Shown here one piece after another: positions 16,149-24,229 of a DNA stretch of 36,040 nucleotides. This stretch comes from DATKRB01 sp036501425 (lineage in GTDB: Bacteria; Actinomycetota; Acidimicrobiia; Acidimicrobiales; RAAP-2): NCBI GenBank assembly GCA_036501425.1, contig DASYAI010000084.1, positions 1-36,040 of the forward strand. Direction: 5' to 3'. The first letter of the stretch is position 1; each line of letters begins with the position of its first letter. A model generated the notes under the pieces. The model did no database searches, was not told where the DNA came from, and saw only the letters and a list, made by a program, of their open reading frames with translations. A program made the translations under genes and the position numbers.

Positions 16149-17402
16149 TCACGACCCCGACCCGCTCGCGTCGGCCTTGACGGCGGGCGCCGCGCTCTTG
16201 AGCGCCGCCGACGGCGAGGAGTTGGCGAACACGCTGGAGAGCATCGACTGCAGGTCGGTCGAGATCTGGAGGTAGTTGGGGCTGACCGGCCGGGGTTGCG
16301 CCGCGCTGTTGAGCGTCTTCACGTTCGTGAAGTAGGGAGCCTGCGCGTAGAGCGCCGGGGTGTAGGCGCTCGGTAGCGAGGGGGGGTCGCCGGTCGCCTC
16401 CGCCCGGGCGGTCTCCACCGCTGGCGTGGTCAGGTACTGGATCAGCTTCCAGGCCGCCGCCGCGTGGCCGGTATGGGCGTTGATGGCCAGCATCTCGCCA
16501 CCGAGCGCCGAGCCGGGCTTCCCGCCCCGGGCCGGGGGGAAGGGGATGTAGCCGACGTGGCCCTGGACCGGGGGCGAGGTCGCCTCCGCCTCGACGAACG
16601 GGTAGTCGATGGCGAACGCGGCGTGGCCGGCGACGAACTCCTGCTCGACCTGGCCCTCCTGCCAGCCGGTGACCGCCGTCGGGGCGATGTGGTTGGTGTA
16701 GATGGCGTCGTAGAGCCAACTGAGGGCGGCCCGGTTCGCCGCCGTGTCCATCTTGGCGGGGTTCAGCTTGCCGCCGAAGGCCGACTCGACCGTGAGGAAG
16801 GCGGTGATGGCCCCTTCGTACTTGTCCCCTTCGAAGGCCAGTCCCTCCTTCAGCGACGGGTCCGTCTTCATCGCCGCCGTGGCGTCACTCACCACCTGGG
16901 CCGGACTGGTGGGCGGGGTGGGAACGAGGTCGGTCCGGTAATAGAGCCCCTCGGGGTTGTCGAACCACGGAATGGCATAGGTGGTCTTGTGGTAGGTGCC
17001 GGCGTCCACCTCGGTGGCGAAGAACTTATGCATGTTCTCGTGGAAGCGTCCGAGGGGCAGCACCCAACCGGCTTGGGCGAACTTGGCCGGGTACGTGACG
17101 TCGGACTCGAAGACGTCGGGGGTGGACGAACCGGCGATGAACGCGTGCTCGAGCTGGGAGAGGTAGGTGGTGGAGTCCGAGGACAGCACCTGGATGTGCA
17201 CGGTGATCGACGGGTTGGCCTTCTCGAAGGCGTCGATGGCGGTCTGGGTCTGTTGACCTTCCGTGCCGAGGCCCGACTCGGCGAACACGAGGGTCTGGGG
17301 AGCCGCCGCCCCGCTCGGGAGACCCGCCGGAGTGACCGCCCCGACCAGCGCCACCAGCGCAGCACCGAGACCTGCGCCCAGCCACCTGCGCTGTCGTCGC
17401 AT
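16149..17402 (-). CDS. Sugar ABC solute-binding protein (CUT1), secreted without lipobox
   Basis: A 417-residue extracellular binding protein, first gene of the importer operon. Signal peptide: MRRQRRWLG basic start, a hydrophobic core GAALVALVGAVTPAG and a cleavage site near GAAAPQ (about residue 34). Mature part: VFAESGL..., AIDAFEKANPSITVHIQVL (SBP_bac_1 start), DVFESDVTYPAKFAQAGWVLPL, YAIPWFDNPEGLYYRTDL (ligand cleft with aromatic residues), FVAGHAAFAIDY and AAWKLIQYLTTPA. Most Gram-positive relatives are lipoproteins with L-x-x-C; no such Cys exists here, so how the protein stays at the membrane is unclear. The sugar is not deducible; no glycosidase or sugar regulator lies nearby. Start ATG 17402 chosen over 17420 because the basic n-region begins there. 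Confidence 0.9.
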   Translation of the reverse strand: MRRQRRWLGAGLGAALVALVGAVTPAGLPSGAAAPQTLVFAESGLGTEGQQTQTAIDAFEKANPSITVHIQVLSSDSTTYLSQLEHAFIAGSSTPDVFESDVTYPAKFAQAGWVLPLGRFHENMHKFFATEVDAGTYHKTTYAIPWFDNPEGLYYRTDLVPTPPTSPAQVVSDATAAMKTDPSLKEGLAFEGDKYEGAITAFLTVESAFGGKLNPAKMDTAANRAALSWLYDAIYTNHIAPTAVTGWQEGQVEQEFVAGHAAFAIDYPFVEAEATSPPVQGHVGYIPFPPARGGKPGSALGGEMLAINAHTGHAAAAWKLIQYLTTPAVETARAEATGDPPSLPSAYTPALYAQAPYFTNVKTLNSAAQPRPVSPNYLQISTDLQSMLSSVFANSSPSAALKSAAPAVKADASGSGS

Positions 17403-17505
17403 TGCAGCACCACCCGTCACCCGAGAACGGGGCGCCTGGGGGCAAATGGGCGCCGACGTTCAGCTTCAGTCCCTACGTGCACCCCTGTACCCGCTCGGGC
17501 CGGGG

Positions 17506-18126
17506 CTACACGCCCGCGGGTCGCTCCCGCTCGCTCGACGGGTCGATCGTCCGCCCGGGGCCCGCACGCCCGTCGACCGCCCGGCGCAGGTTCTGGAGCT
17601 CGGCCACGATGTCCTCGAGGCGGTACCGGCCCTGCAGGCCACTCGGGTTGGGCAGCACCCAGAGGCGTGCGTCACCCAGCCGCTCGGGCTGCTCGCCCGG
17701 AGCCGCCCCCGGGCGATCGAAGGCGCGCCGGTAGGCGATCAGCCCGAGGACCGCCACGACCCGGGGCCGCCACCGCCCGACCGTGCGGGCCAGGGTGCGC
17801 GCACCCTCACGCAGCTCGTCGCGGGTGAGCTCGGCGGCCGAGGCCGTCGTGCGGCGCACCAGGTTGGTGACGCCGAGGCCCATCTCCAACAGCTGGTCGC
17901 CCTGGTCCGGTGACAGCAGCTCGCGGGTCAGGCCGGCGGCGAACAGCGCCTTCCAGAACCGGTTGCCGGGGTGGGCGAAGTGGTGGCCGGTCGCCCCCGA
18001 CCAGCGGCCCGGATTGATCCCGCAGAACAGGATGTCGAGATCGGGCGCGATGACGTCGGGGATCTCCCGGCCCTCTGCCGCGGCCAGATCGACGGGGCCG
18101 GGGCGACGCCGCTCCCGCTGGGTCAC
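17506..18126 (-). CDS. mug: G/U mismatch-specific DNA glycosylase (Mug/TDG family)
   Basis: 206 residues. Both family motifs are present: motif 1 GINPGRWSGATGHHFAHPGNRFW (about 36-58), where Asn38 is the catalytic-type residue of GINPG and the pattern matches E. coli Mug GINPG...FAHPANRFW; motif 2 LWVLPNPSGLQGRY (about 155-168), whose NPSG wedge inserts into DNA. GVTNLVRRTTASAAELT and VVAVLGLIAYRRAF also match Mug closely. It removes uracil or ethenocytosine opposite G, starting base-excision repair. The N-terminal 30 and C-terminal 25 residues extend beyond E. coli Mug. Start GTG 18126 is the best choice; the open frame continues far upstream as a shadow of the divergent FAD gene. Confidence 0.9.
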   Translation of the reverse strand: MTQRERRRPGPVDLAAAEGREIPDVIAPDLDILFCGINPGRWSGATGHHFAHPGNRFWKALFAAGLTRELLSPDQGDQLLEMGLGVTNLVRRTTASAAELTRDELREGARTLARTVGRWRPRVVAVLGLIAYRRAFDRPGAAPGEQPERLGDARLWVLPNPSGLQGRYRLEDIVAELQNLRRAVDGRAGPGRTIDPSSERERPAGV

Positions 18127-18234
18127 GGGCTCGGAGCGCGGGGCGTCAGCTCGTCGATCGTCCCGATCGGACACGGCCGTATGATCGCGCCGTCGCTGCG
18201 TGCCGGGCCGTCCGGCTCGGCCGAGGGAGCCGCC

Positions 18235-19641
18235 ATGCAGGTCACGGTCGTGGGTGCCGGGATGATGGGCCTCTGCGCCGCCATGCTCCTGGCCGGCGAC
18301 GGGCACGACGTGGTCGTGCTCGAGCGCGATGGTGCCGCGCCGCCCGCCCCACTCGATGCCTGGTCGTCGTGGGAGCGCAAGGGGGTCAATCAGTTCCGTC
18401 TTGCCCATCTCTTCCTGAGCCGGTTCCGGGTGGTGGCCGAAGCCGAGCTCCCTCGGCTCACCGAGGCCCTGGCTGAAGCCGGCGCCTCCCGCTACAACGT
18501 CGTCCAGAACGTCCCCGACGAGATGAAGGGTGGACCGAGGCCGGGGGACGACCGATTCGACCTCCTGACCGGCCGGCGCGCCACGGTCGAGGCGGTCGCG
18601 GCATCGACGTGTGCACAGACGCCGGGGGTCGTGGTCCGTCGGGGCGCGGCGGTCAGGGGTCTGGTCGCCGGCGCCCCGACGGCGAGCGGGGTGCCCAACG
18701 TGACCGGTGTCGAGCTCGAGGACGGCGAGCGGATCGGCTCCGACCTGGTCGTCGATGCCGCCGGTCGTCGCTCGGCGCTGCCGCGCTGGCTGGAGGCGGT
18801 CGGCGCCGCCCGGCCCCAGGAGGAACTGGACGACTCGGGGTTCGTCTACTTCGGCCGTCACTTCCGCTCGCCCGACGGCTCCCTCCCACCCATGGTCGGC
18901 CCGCTGCGCCAGGACTACGGGTCGCTGTCCTGCCTCACCCTGCCGGCCGACAACGGGACGTGGTCGGTGACCATCGCCGCCAGCAGCCGGGACGCCCCGT
19001 TACGGGCCCTGCTCGACCCCCACAAGTTCGAGTCGGTGGTCCGCATGCTGCCCCTCGCCGCCCACTGGCTCGACGGAGAGGCGATCGACGACACGGTGGC
19101 CTACATGGGCAAGATCGAGGACCGCATCCGCGATTTTGCGCCCGCAGGTCACCCGGTCGCGACCGGGGTGGTGGCGGTGGCCGACTCGTGGGCGTGCACC
19201 AACCCGTCGCTCGGGCGCGGTGCCAGCTTCGGCCTGGTCCACGCGGTGGCCCTTCGAGACCTCCTCCGCCGGAGCGAGATGGACGACCCGGCCCGGCTGG
19301 CGACCGAGTGGGCCGACGTCACGAGGACCACCGTCGAGCCGTGGGTGCGCTCGACGGTCACCTACGACCGCCACCGGCTGGCCGAGATCCAGTCCGCTAT
19401 CGAGCAGCGCCCTTATGTGACCGACGACGAGGAGTGGCACCTGGTCCGGGGCATCGAGACCCATTCGCTGGCCCACGGTGACCTCCTCCGGGCCAACGTC
19501 GAGATGGCCATGGCCCTCCGCCCGCCGGCTGAGGTCCTTTCTGACGACGCCCTGGTGCAACTGCTCCGTTTGCACGTGACCGACGATGCCGAGCCGATGG
19601 TTCCGGACCGGGCGACGGTGCTCGCAGCGCTGGCCGGGTAG
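18235..19641 (+). CDS. FAD-dependent oxidoreductase (monooxygenase/GGR-like)
   Basis: 468 residues. Dinucleotide-binding fold at the N-terminus: VTVVGAGMMGLCAAMLLAGDGHDVVVLERD (GxGxxG, then Glu/Arg at the ribose site, residues about 3-32). The middle carries LTGRRATVEAVAAST and SDLVVDAAGRRSALPRWL, the second FAD motif (normally GADGxxS, here DAAGRRS), and the third motif appears as VVAVADSWACTNPSLGRGASFGLVHAVAL (about 315-343). The layout is that of FAD_binding_3/geranylgeranyl-reductase-type enzymes, 60-80 residues longer at the C-terminus than a simple PHBH. Substrate unknown. Start ATG 18235 behind GAGGGAGCC; ATG 18181 would add 18 residues without homology. A TATGAT at 18180-18185 may be its -10 box. 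Confidence 0.85.
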   Translation: MQVTVVGAGMMGLCAAMLLAGDGHDVVVLERDGAAPPAPLDAWSSWERKGVNQFRLAHLFLSRFRVVAEAELPRLTEALAEAGASRYNVVQNVPDEMKGGPRPGDDRFDLLTGRRATVEAVAASTCAQTPGVVVRRGAAVRGLVAGAPTASGVPNVTGVELEDGERIGSDLVVDAAGRRSALPRWLEAVGAARPQEELDDSGFVYFGRHFRSPDGSLPPMVGPLRQDYGSLSCLTLPADNGTWSVTIAASSRDAPLRALLDPHKFESVVRMLPLAAHWLDGEAIDDTVAYMGKIEDRIRDFAPAGHPVATGVVAVADSWACTNPSLGRGASFGLVHAVALRDLLRRSEMDDPARLATEWADVTRTTVEPWVRSTVTYDRHRLAEIQSAIEQRPYVTDDEEWHLVRGIETHSLAHGDLLRANVEMAMALRPPAEVLSDDALVQLLRLHVTDDAEPMVPDRATVLAALAG

Positions 19642-19706
19642 GACGACGGGCTCGAACCGAGCGACCGGCCGGCCGGAGCCTCGGCCCGGGAGGGGATGCC
19701 CCAGCG

Positions 19707-20534
19707 ATGGACGTCGACAGCGGAGGGGTGCGGATCCACGTCGAGGTGAGCGGACCCGATGACGGCCCGCCGGTGGTGTTGCTGCACGGGTTCCCGGACC
19801 GGGGGCGGTTGTGGGATCGCCAGGCCGCCGCCCTCGCCCGGGCCGGCTACCGGGTGATCGTTCCCGACCAGCGCGGCTATGGCCGATCGGACAAGCCGGC
19901 AGAGGTCGGCGCCTACGGGCTCGTCTCGGTCGCGGCCGACGTCGGTGCGGTGCTCGACGCCCTCGGGGCGCCCAGGGCCCATCTGGTGGGCCACGACTGG
20001 GGGGCGGCCGTGGCGTGGGTGGTGGCGTCGTTGGCTCCCGACCGGGTGGACCATCTCGTGACCTTGTCGGTCGGGCACCCCGAGTCCTTCGGGGCGGCCG
20101 GATTCGAGCAGCGGGAAAAATCCTGGTACATGCTGCTGTTCCAGTTCGAGGGCATCGCCGAGCGCTGGCTGAGCGCGCACGACTGGGCGAATTTCCGCAG
20201 CTGGGCCCGACACCCCGATGCCGACGCGGTGATCAGGGACCTCCAGGCCGACGGGTCGCTCACGCCGGGGCTCAACTGGTACCGGGCCAACGTCCACCCT
20301 CGCACCCTGGTCGAGCCGCCGCTCGGGTTGCCCGCGGTGCAGGCACCGACGCTGGGGGTGTGGAGCTCGGGCGACTTCGCCCTGACCGAGCGGCAGATGA
20401 CCGGTTCGCAGGCCCACGTGGCCGGACCGTGGCGCTACGAGCGGATCGAGGGTCCCGGGCACTGGATGCAGGCCGAAGCGCCCGAGGCCGTCAACCGGCT
20501 GCTGCTGGAGTTCCTGCCCCGCCCCCAGGCGTAG
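19707..20534 (+). CDS. Alpha/beta hydrolase, epoxide-hydrolase-like
   Basis: 275 residues. Seen: HGFPD oxyanion motif (27-31), DQRGYGRSDKP (54-64), nucleophile elbow VGHDWGAAVAW with Asp97 (epoxide hydrolases and haloalkane dehalogenases use Asp rather than Ser here), cap domain with SWYMLLFQFEGIAERWL and LNWYRAN, whose tyrosines would be the epoxide-polarising pair, an acid after VWSSGD and His252 in GPGHWMQAEAP. The presence of two cap Tyr supports epoxide hydrolase over dehalogenase. It hydrolyses an epoxide to a diol; the natural substrate is unknown. It lies 65 bp after the FAD oxidoreductase on the same strand, so a monooxygenase-then-epoxide-hydrolase couple is plausible. Confidence 0.88.
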   Translation: MDVDSGGVRIHVEVSGPDDGPPVVLLHGFPDRGRLWDRQAAALARAGYRVIVPDQRGYGRSDKPAEVGAYGLVSVAADVGAVLDALGAPRAHLVGHDWGAAVAWVVASLAPDRVDHLVTLSVGHPESFGAAGFEQREKSWYMLLFQFEGIAERWLSAHDWANFRSWARHPDADAVIRDLQADGSLTPGLNWYRANVHPRTLVEPPLGLPAVQAPTLGVWSSGDFALTERQMTGSQAHVAGPWRYERIEGPGHWMQAEAPEAVNRLLLEFLPRPQA

Positions 20535-20592
20535 GAACGGCGCCCGGAGGGCCCGGCGCGGCGCACCGTCGACCGGGTGCTCAGATAACGGG

Positions 20593-21132
20593 ATGGATCG
20601 AGAACCCACGGGGCGACGCGACGGGCCGGGCGGCGAGCGGTTGGTCCGGGCGGCCCGAGCGGTGGCGTCCGAGGACAACCCCGCCGGCGTCGTCTACGGC
20701 ACGATTGTCGCCGGCGCCTTGCTGGCGGCCGAGGCCCCCCGGCACGAGACGCTGCCGGAAACCGTGGGTGCGGTGGCGATCTCGGTCGCCATGTACTGGG
20801 TCGCCCACACCTACGCCCACAACACCGGGAGCCGTGTCCTGACCGACGCGCCGTTGACCCTCCGGACGCTCGCGCGATCAGCGGTCCACGAGCTGAAGAT
20901 CGTCGCCGGCGCGCTGGTGCCGCTGGTCGTGTTGCTCGCCGCATGGGCCGTCGGGGCGCGGACGCCGGTCGCGGTGCGCGCCGCGGTGGTCAGCTCGGTG
21001 GCCGTCCTCGTCGTGGTGGAGGTCGCGGCCGGGCTGCAGTCCAGTCGGCGACCGACCAACGTGGTCGTCAGCGTGGTCGTCAGCCTCCTCCTCGGACTGG
21101 GCGTCCTTGTGGTCAACGCGCTCTTGCACTGA
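20593..21132 (+). CDS. Integral membrane protein, unknown function
   Basis: 179 residues with four likely membrane segments: VVYGTIVAGALLAAE, VGAVAISVAMYWVAHTYAHNTG, IVAGALVPLVVLLAAWAVG and a long C-terminal VVVSVVVSLLLGLGVLVVNALLH preceded by VAVLVVVEVAAGL. The middle helix contains a conserved-looking YWVAHTYAH histidine pair, reminiscent of actinobacterial unknown membrane proteins with W-x-x-H-x-Y-x-H. No enzyme family can be named. Start ATG 20593 follows the hydrolase by 58 bp. The 3' end overlaps the convergent CoA-binding gene by 20 bp. Confidence 0.75.
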   Translation: MDREPTGRRDGPGGERLVRAARAVASEDNPAGVVYGTIVAGALLAAEAPRHETLPETVGAVAISVAMYWVAHTYAHNTGSRVLTDAPLTLRTLARSAVHELKIVAGALVPLVVLLAAWAVGARTPVAVRAAVVSSVAVLVVVEVAAGLQSSRRPTNVVVSVVVSLLLGLGVLVVNALLH

Positions 21133-21637
21133 CCTCGCCCGACGGACGCGGGGCGTCGAGCCCCAGCCGGCGCCGCTCGACGAGCAGGCAACGGTCCTCC
21201 ACGTAGAGCAGGCCGGCCTCGGTGGCGATGGCCCGAGCCGCTGGTGACGCGATGCCGAGCTGGAGCCACAAGGCCGTGGCGCCCACCGCGACCGCTTGGC
21301 GGGCGATGTCGGGTGTCTGTTCCGACGGGCGGAACACGTCGACCAAGCCGATCGGCTCGGGGACGTCGGCCAGCGTACGGAACACCGGCTCCCCCAGGAC
21401 CCGATCGCCGCGCACGTTGACCGGAACGATGCGCCAGCCGTGTTGTTGCATGTGCGCGGGCACCGAGTGCGCCGCCTTGCTCGGGTCGTCGCTGGCGCCG
21501 ACCACCGTGATCGTGTCGTAGGTGGTGAGGATGCGCTCGACCACGGCGTCGACCGCCGCCTCCGCGTCGTGGTCTGCGTCCCCGCCGGTGTCGGTCGGGA
21601 TCTGGCTCACCGTCCCACGGTACTGCGCCGCGGTCAC
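21113..21637 (-). CDS. CoA-binding domain protein (YccU-like)
   Basis: 174 residues containing one Rossmann CoA_binding_2 domain: ILTTYDTITVVGASDDPSKAAHSVPAHMQQHGWRIVPVN (nucleotide loop VGASDDPSKAAH), VFRTLADVPEPIGLVDVFRPSEQTPDIARQAVAVGATALWLQLGI and AGLLYVEDRCLLVERRRL. This is the compact E. coli YccU / succinyl-CoA-synthetase-alpha-like fold, whose CoA-dependent role is not settled. Start: GTG 21637 or GTG 21610 (SQIPTD); neither has a clear SD sequence. The last seven codons overlap the 3' end of the convergent membrane protein. Confidence 0.85.
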   Translation of the reverse strand: MTAAQYRGTVSQIPTDTGGDADHDAEAAVDAVVERILTTYDTITVVGASDDPSKAAHSVPAHMQQHGWRIVPVNVRGDRVLGEPVFRTLADVPEPIGLVDVFRPSEQTPDIARQAVAVGATALWLQLGIASPAARAIATEAGLLYVEDRCLLVERRRLGLDAPRPSGEVSARAR

Positions 21638-21687
21638 CGCGCCGCAAGGGCGGCCCCGAGCTCTTGACGACGCGTCCCGATAGGGAG

Positions 21688-22626
21688 TCAGAACTCGAGG
21701 ACCAGCCGTCCCCGGACGCCGCCGGCCTCGAGGAGCCGGTGCGCCTCGGCCGCCTGCTCGGCCGGGAAGGTCCGAGCCACGCGGAGCGTGACCTGACCGG
21801 CCTCGACCTGCTGGCGCAGGCGGTCCAGCTTGGCGTGCTCGCGGGCGTAATTGCGGACGGACACCGGGTGGAAGGTCACGCCCCGCTCCTCGGCGCCCGT
21901 GAAGCCCCGGACCGTGGCGATCCGACCGCCGTCGCGTACTGCGGCGGTGACGAGCTCGTTGAGCAGCGCCGCGTCCACCACGCCGTCCACTCCCTGGGGA
22001 ACCTCCCGACGAACGTGGTCGGCGAACCCATTCCCGCGCCGGACGACGATGTCGGCGCCGAGGTCCTTGACGAGCTGCTCGTCCGGCTCGGAGGCGTCCG
22101 CCACCACGACCAGGCCGTCCGCCTTGCCCAGCTGCACCGCGTAGCCGCCCACCGCACCTGCGGCACCGGTGACCCCGAGTATCTGACCGGCCTCGAGGCC
22201 GAGCAGGTCGAGCGCCAGGCGGGTGGTCAGCCCGTTCATCGGCAGGGTCGAGGCTTCCACGTCGCTGGCCCCGGCGGGGACCCGGGCCACCGACTCGGCC
22301 GGCACCACGACACGCTCGGCGTAGGCACCGTGCGAGGCGTGGGGGACGACCACGGCCATGACGTGGTCGCCGACCCGAAGGTCGGAGGAGACGCCCTCGC
22401 CGATCTGCTCGACGACGCCCGCGGCGTCCATCCCCGGGACGTAGGGCGGCGGGACGTCCTTGAGCAGTGCCGCCCGGCCGCCGCTGCGCAGCCCGGTGTC
22501 GGTGGGGTTCACCGCCGCCGCGTGGACCCGGATCCGCACCTCTCCCGCGCCGGCCTCCGGATCAGGCAGCTCCACCACCCGGAGCGCCTCAGGGCTTCCG
22601 AAATCGGTCACTCCAACAGCTCTCAT
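21688..22626 (-). CDS. NADPH:quinone oxidoreductase-type MDR enzyme
   Basis: 312 residues of the zinc-free medium-chain dehydrogenase/reductase family. Seen: MRAVGVTDFGSPEALRVVELP (the standard N-terminal of quinone reductases), VHAAAVNPTDTGLRSG, YVPGMDAAGVVEQIGEGV, then the NADP-binding loop LGVTGAAGAVGGYAVQLGKADG (about 145-166), and the end EAHRLLEAGGVRGRLVLEF. No zinc-binding Cys cluster is present. It should reduce a quinone or an enone using NADPH. Start ATG 22626; the longer frame to 22728 reads through the divergent promoter region. Divergent from the MBL-fold gene. Confidence 0.9.
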   Translation of the reverse strand: MRAVGVTDFGSPEALRVVELPDPEAGAGEVRIRVHAAAVNPTDTGLRSGGRAALLKDVPPPYVPGMDAAGVVEQIGEGVSSDLRVGDHVMAVVVPHASHGAYAERVVVPAESVARVPAGASDVEASTLPMNGLTTRLALDLLGLEAGQILGVTGAAGAVGGYAVQLGKADGLVVVADASEPDEQLVKDLGADIVVRRGNGFADHVRREVPQGVDGVVDAALLNELVTAAVRDGGRIATVRGFTGAEERGVTFHPVSVRNYAREHAKLDRLRQQVEAGQVTLRVARTFPAEQAAEAHRLLEAGGVRGRLVLEF

Positions 22627-22717
22627 GGGGGGGTCAACCGCCCCTTGGGGGCGATATTCCCTCGGGGTAGCCTGCGGGAGCACCGCCCGGTGCGCGAGGC
22701 GGGACGGGAGGAACGGC

Positions 22718-23320
22718 GTGACGGTCATCGATTGCGTGCGGACCGGGGCGTCCTACGGGTCGCCCGGTCATCGCTACGAGCTGGTCACCAACACCTGGAT
22801 CGTGGGGGACGAGACCGAGGTGGTGGTCATCGATCCGGCGAACGACCCCGAGCCGATCCTGGCCGCCGTCGGCGGGCGGCGGGTGCGATCGGTGCTCTGC
22901 ACCAACGGCACGGTGGACCACGTGAACGCCGCGCCCCAGGTGGCCGCGCCCGCCGGGGCGCCGGTGTACCTGCACCCCGCCGACGGGCGGTTCTGGCGGG
23001 GGACCCATCCGGACCGGGCCTTCGACCGCGAGCTCGTCGACGGGCTGGTGATCGAGGTCCCGGGCGGCGAGCTGGAGGTACTCCATACCCCCGGCTACAC
23101 CAGGGGCTCGTGCTCGTTCCGCCTGGGCGGCCACGGCGTGGTCTTCGTCGGCGACACCCTCGGAGCCGAGCTGCCGAAGGCCGGCGCGAGCCCGTTCTCC
23201 GACGCCGAGGCGCAGATCGCCTCGATCCGGACCCGCCTGCTCGTCCTGCCGCCCGAGACCTCGGTCCGGCCCGGGCACGGGGACGCCACGTCGATCGGCG
23301 ACCACCTCGATCAGGCGTAG
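22718..23320 (+). CDS. Metallo-beta-lactamase-fold protein lacking one metal site
   Basis: A 200-residue glyoxalase-II-like MBL protein. Overall sequence follows the actinobacterial MBL group: VTNTWIVGDETEVVVIDPANDPEPIL, then LCTNGTVDHVNAAPQVA, GAPVYLHPADGRFW, LHTPGYTRGSCSFRL, VVFVGDTLGAEL and SVRPGHGDATSIGDHL. The zinc motif H-x-H-x-D-H is N63-G-T65-V-D67-H68, and the next ligand His (TPGH) is Tyr127. So all three ligands private to metal site 1 are gone, while the site-2 ligands Asp67, His68, Asp146 and His187 remain. It may be a mononuclear enzyme or a binding protein rather than a standard thiolesterase. Start GTG 22718 behind GGGAGGAAC, leaving a 91-bp divergent promoter region. Confidence 0.85.
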   Translation: MTVIDCVRTGASYGSPGHRYELVTNTWIVGDETEVVVIDPANDPEPILAAVGGRRVRSVLCTNGTVDHVNAAPQVAAPAGAPVYLHPADGRFWRGTHPDRAFDRELVDGLVIEVPGGELEVLHTPGYTRGSCSFRLGGHGVVFVGDTLGAELPKAGASPFSDAEAQIASIRTRLLVLPPETSVRPGHGDATSIGDHLDQA

Positions 23321-23353
23321 CGCTTCCTCGGGCGCCCGGCGGGTGCCGCGAGG

Positions 23354-24229
23354 TCAGCCCAGGTGCTCGACGAACCAGTCGCGCGCGGCGGCGCTCGTGG
23401 TGGCGAACTGCTCGCCGTAGACCGCGTAATGGGTGCCGGGCACGGTCACGAGGGCCTTGGGATCGCCGGCGCGCTCGTAGGCCTCCAGCGCGTCCTGCGC
23501 CGGGGTCAACGAGTCGTCGGTCGGGACGATCATGAGCAGGGGGGTGGGTGAGATCCGCTCGATGAAGGCCGCCGGCTCGTACGCGTCGTAGAGCTCCCAG
23601 GTCCGTACCGTCACCTCGTTGCGCCAGTTGGCCCGTTCGCCGGCCGGCCGGCCCGCTTGGTAGCGCGTGCTCTCGGAGCCCTCGGCGAACGCCGGCACCA
23701 GGGAGGGGGACGCACCGGAGGCCACCGCGAGCCGCTCGGCCGCCCAGCTCCGGCGCAGCTCCTCGTAGGCGGCGGAGCCGTGGCGTCGTCGGAGGTTGCG
23801 GTGACCGCTGATCGTCATCGCCTGGGACACCACCGCCCGCACCCGCCGGTCGTGCGCCGCCACGGCCAGGACGTGGCCGCCCGAGTAGCTGGTCCCCCAG
23901 ATGCCGATACGCCCGCCGTCCACCTCGGGGTGGCCGGCCAGGAACGTGATGGCGTCGCTGTAGCCACGCTGCTGGAGGACCGGGTCGAGCTCCTGGCGGG
24001 GCTGGCCCTCGCTCTGCCCGGTGTTCGGGTGGTCGTAGAGCAGGACGGCGATGCCGGCTGCGGCCACCACTCGATGGAACGGGTTGCCGAGGAAACCCTC
24101 CTTCACCCCGGCGAAGCCACTGGTCATGACCACGCCGGGGAGGGGCCGCCTCCCCCTGGGCAGCGTCAGCCAGCCGCGCAGCACCCGGCCTTCGGACACG
24201 AAGGAGACGTCGACCTGTTCGAGCTCCAT
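23354..24229 (-). CDS. Alpha/beta hydrolase (dienelactone-hydrolase/peptidase S15-like)
   Basis: 291 residues. Seen: VSEGRVLRGWLTLPRGRRPLPGVVMTSGFAGVKE (N-terminal strands as in DLH-like and YcjY-type hydrolases), LLYDHPNTGQSEGQPRQELDP, nucleophile elbow GIWGTSYSGGHVLAVAA with Ser114, acid in MIVPTDDSLTP (Asp238/239) and His267 in VPGTHYAVYGEQF. Soluble; no signal peptide. Its ATG overlaps the stop of the dioxygenase gene by one base (TGATG), so it is translationally coupled to it. A hydrolase directly after a ring-cleaving enzyme would fit hydrolysis of the ring-opened product; this is inference from position. The open frame that continues to 25198 is a shadow of the dioxygenase gene. Confidence 0.88.
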   Translation of the reverse strand: MELEQVDVSFVSEGRVLRGWLTLPRGRRPLPGVVMTSGFAGVKEGFLGNPFHRVVAAAGIAVLLYDHPNTGQSEGQPRQELDPVLQQRGYSDAITFLAGHPEVDGGRIGIWGTSYSGGHVLAVAAHDRRVRAVVSQAMTISGHRNLRRRHGSAAYEELRRSWAAERLAVASGASPSLVPAFAEGSESTRYQAGRPAGERANWRNEVTVRTWELYDAYEPAAFIERISPTPLLMIVPTDDSLTPAQDALEAYERAGDPKALVTVPGTHYAVYGEQFATTSAAARDWFVEHLG

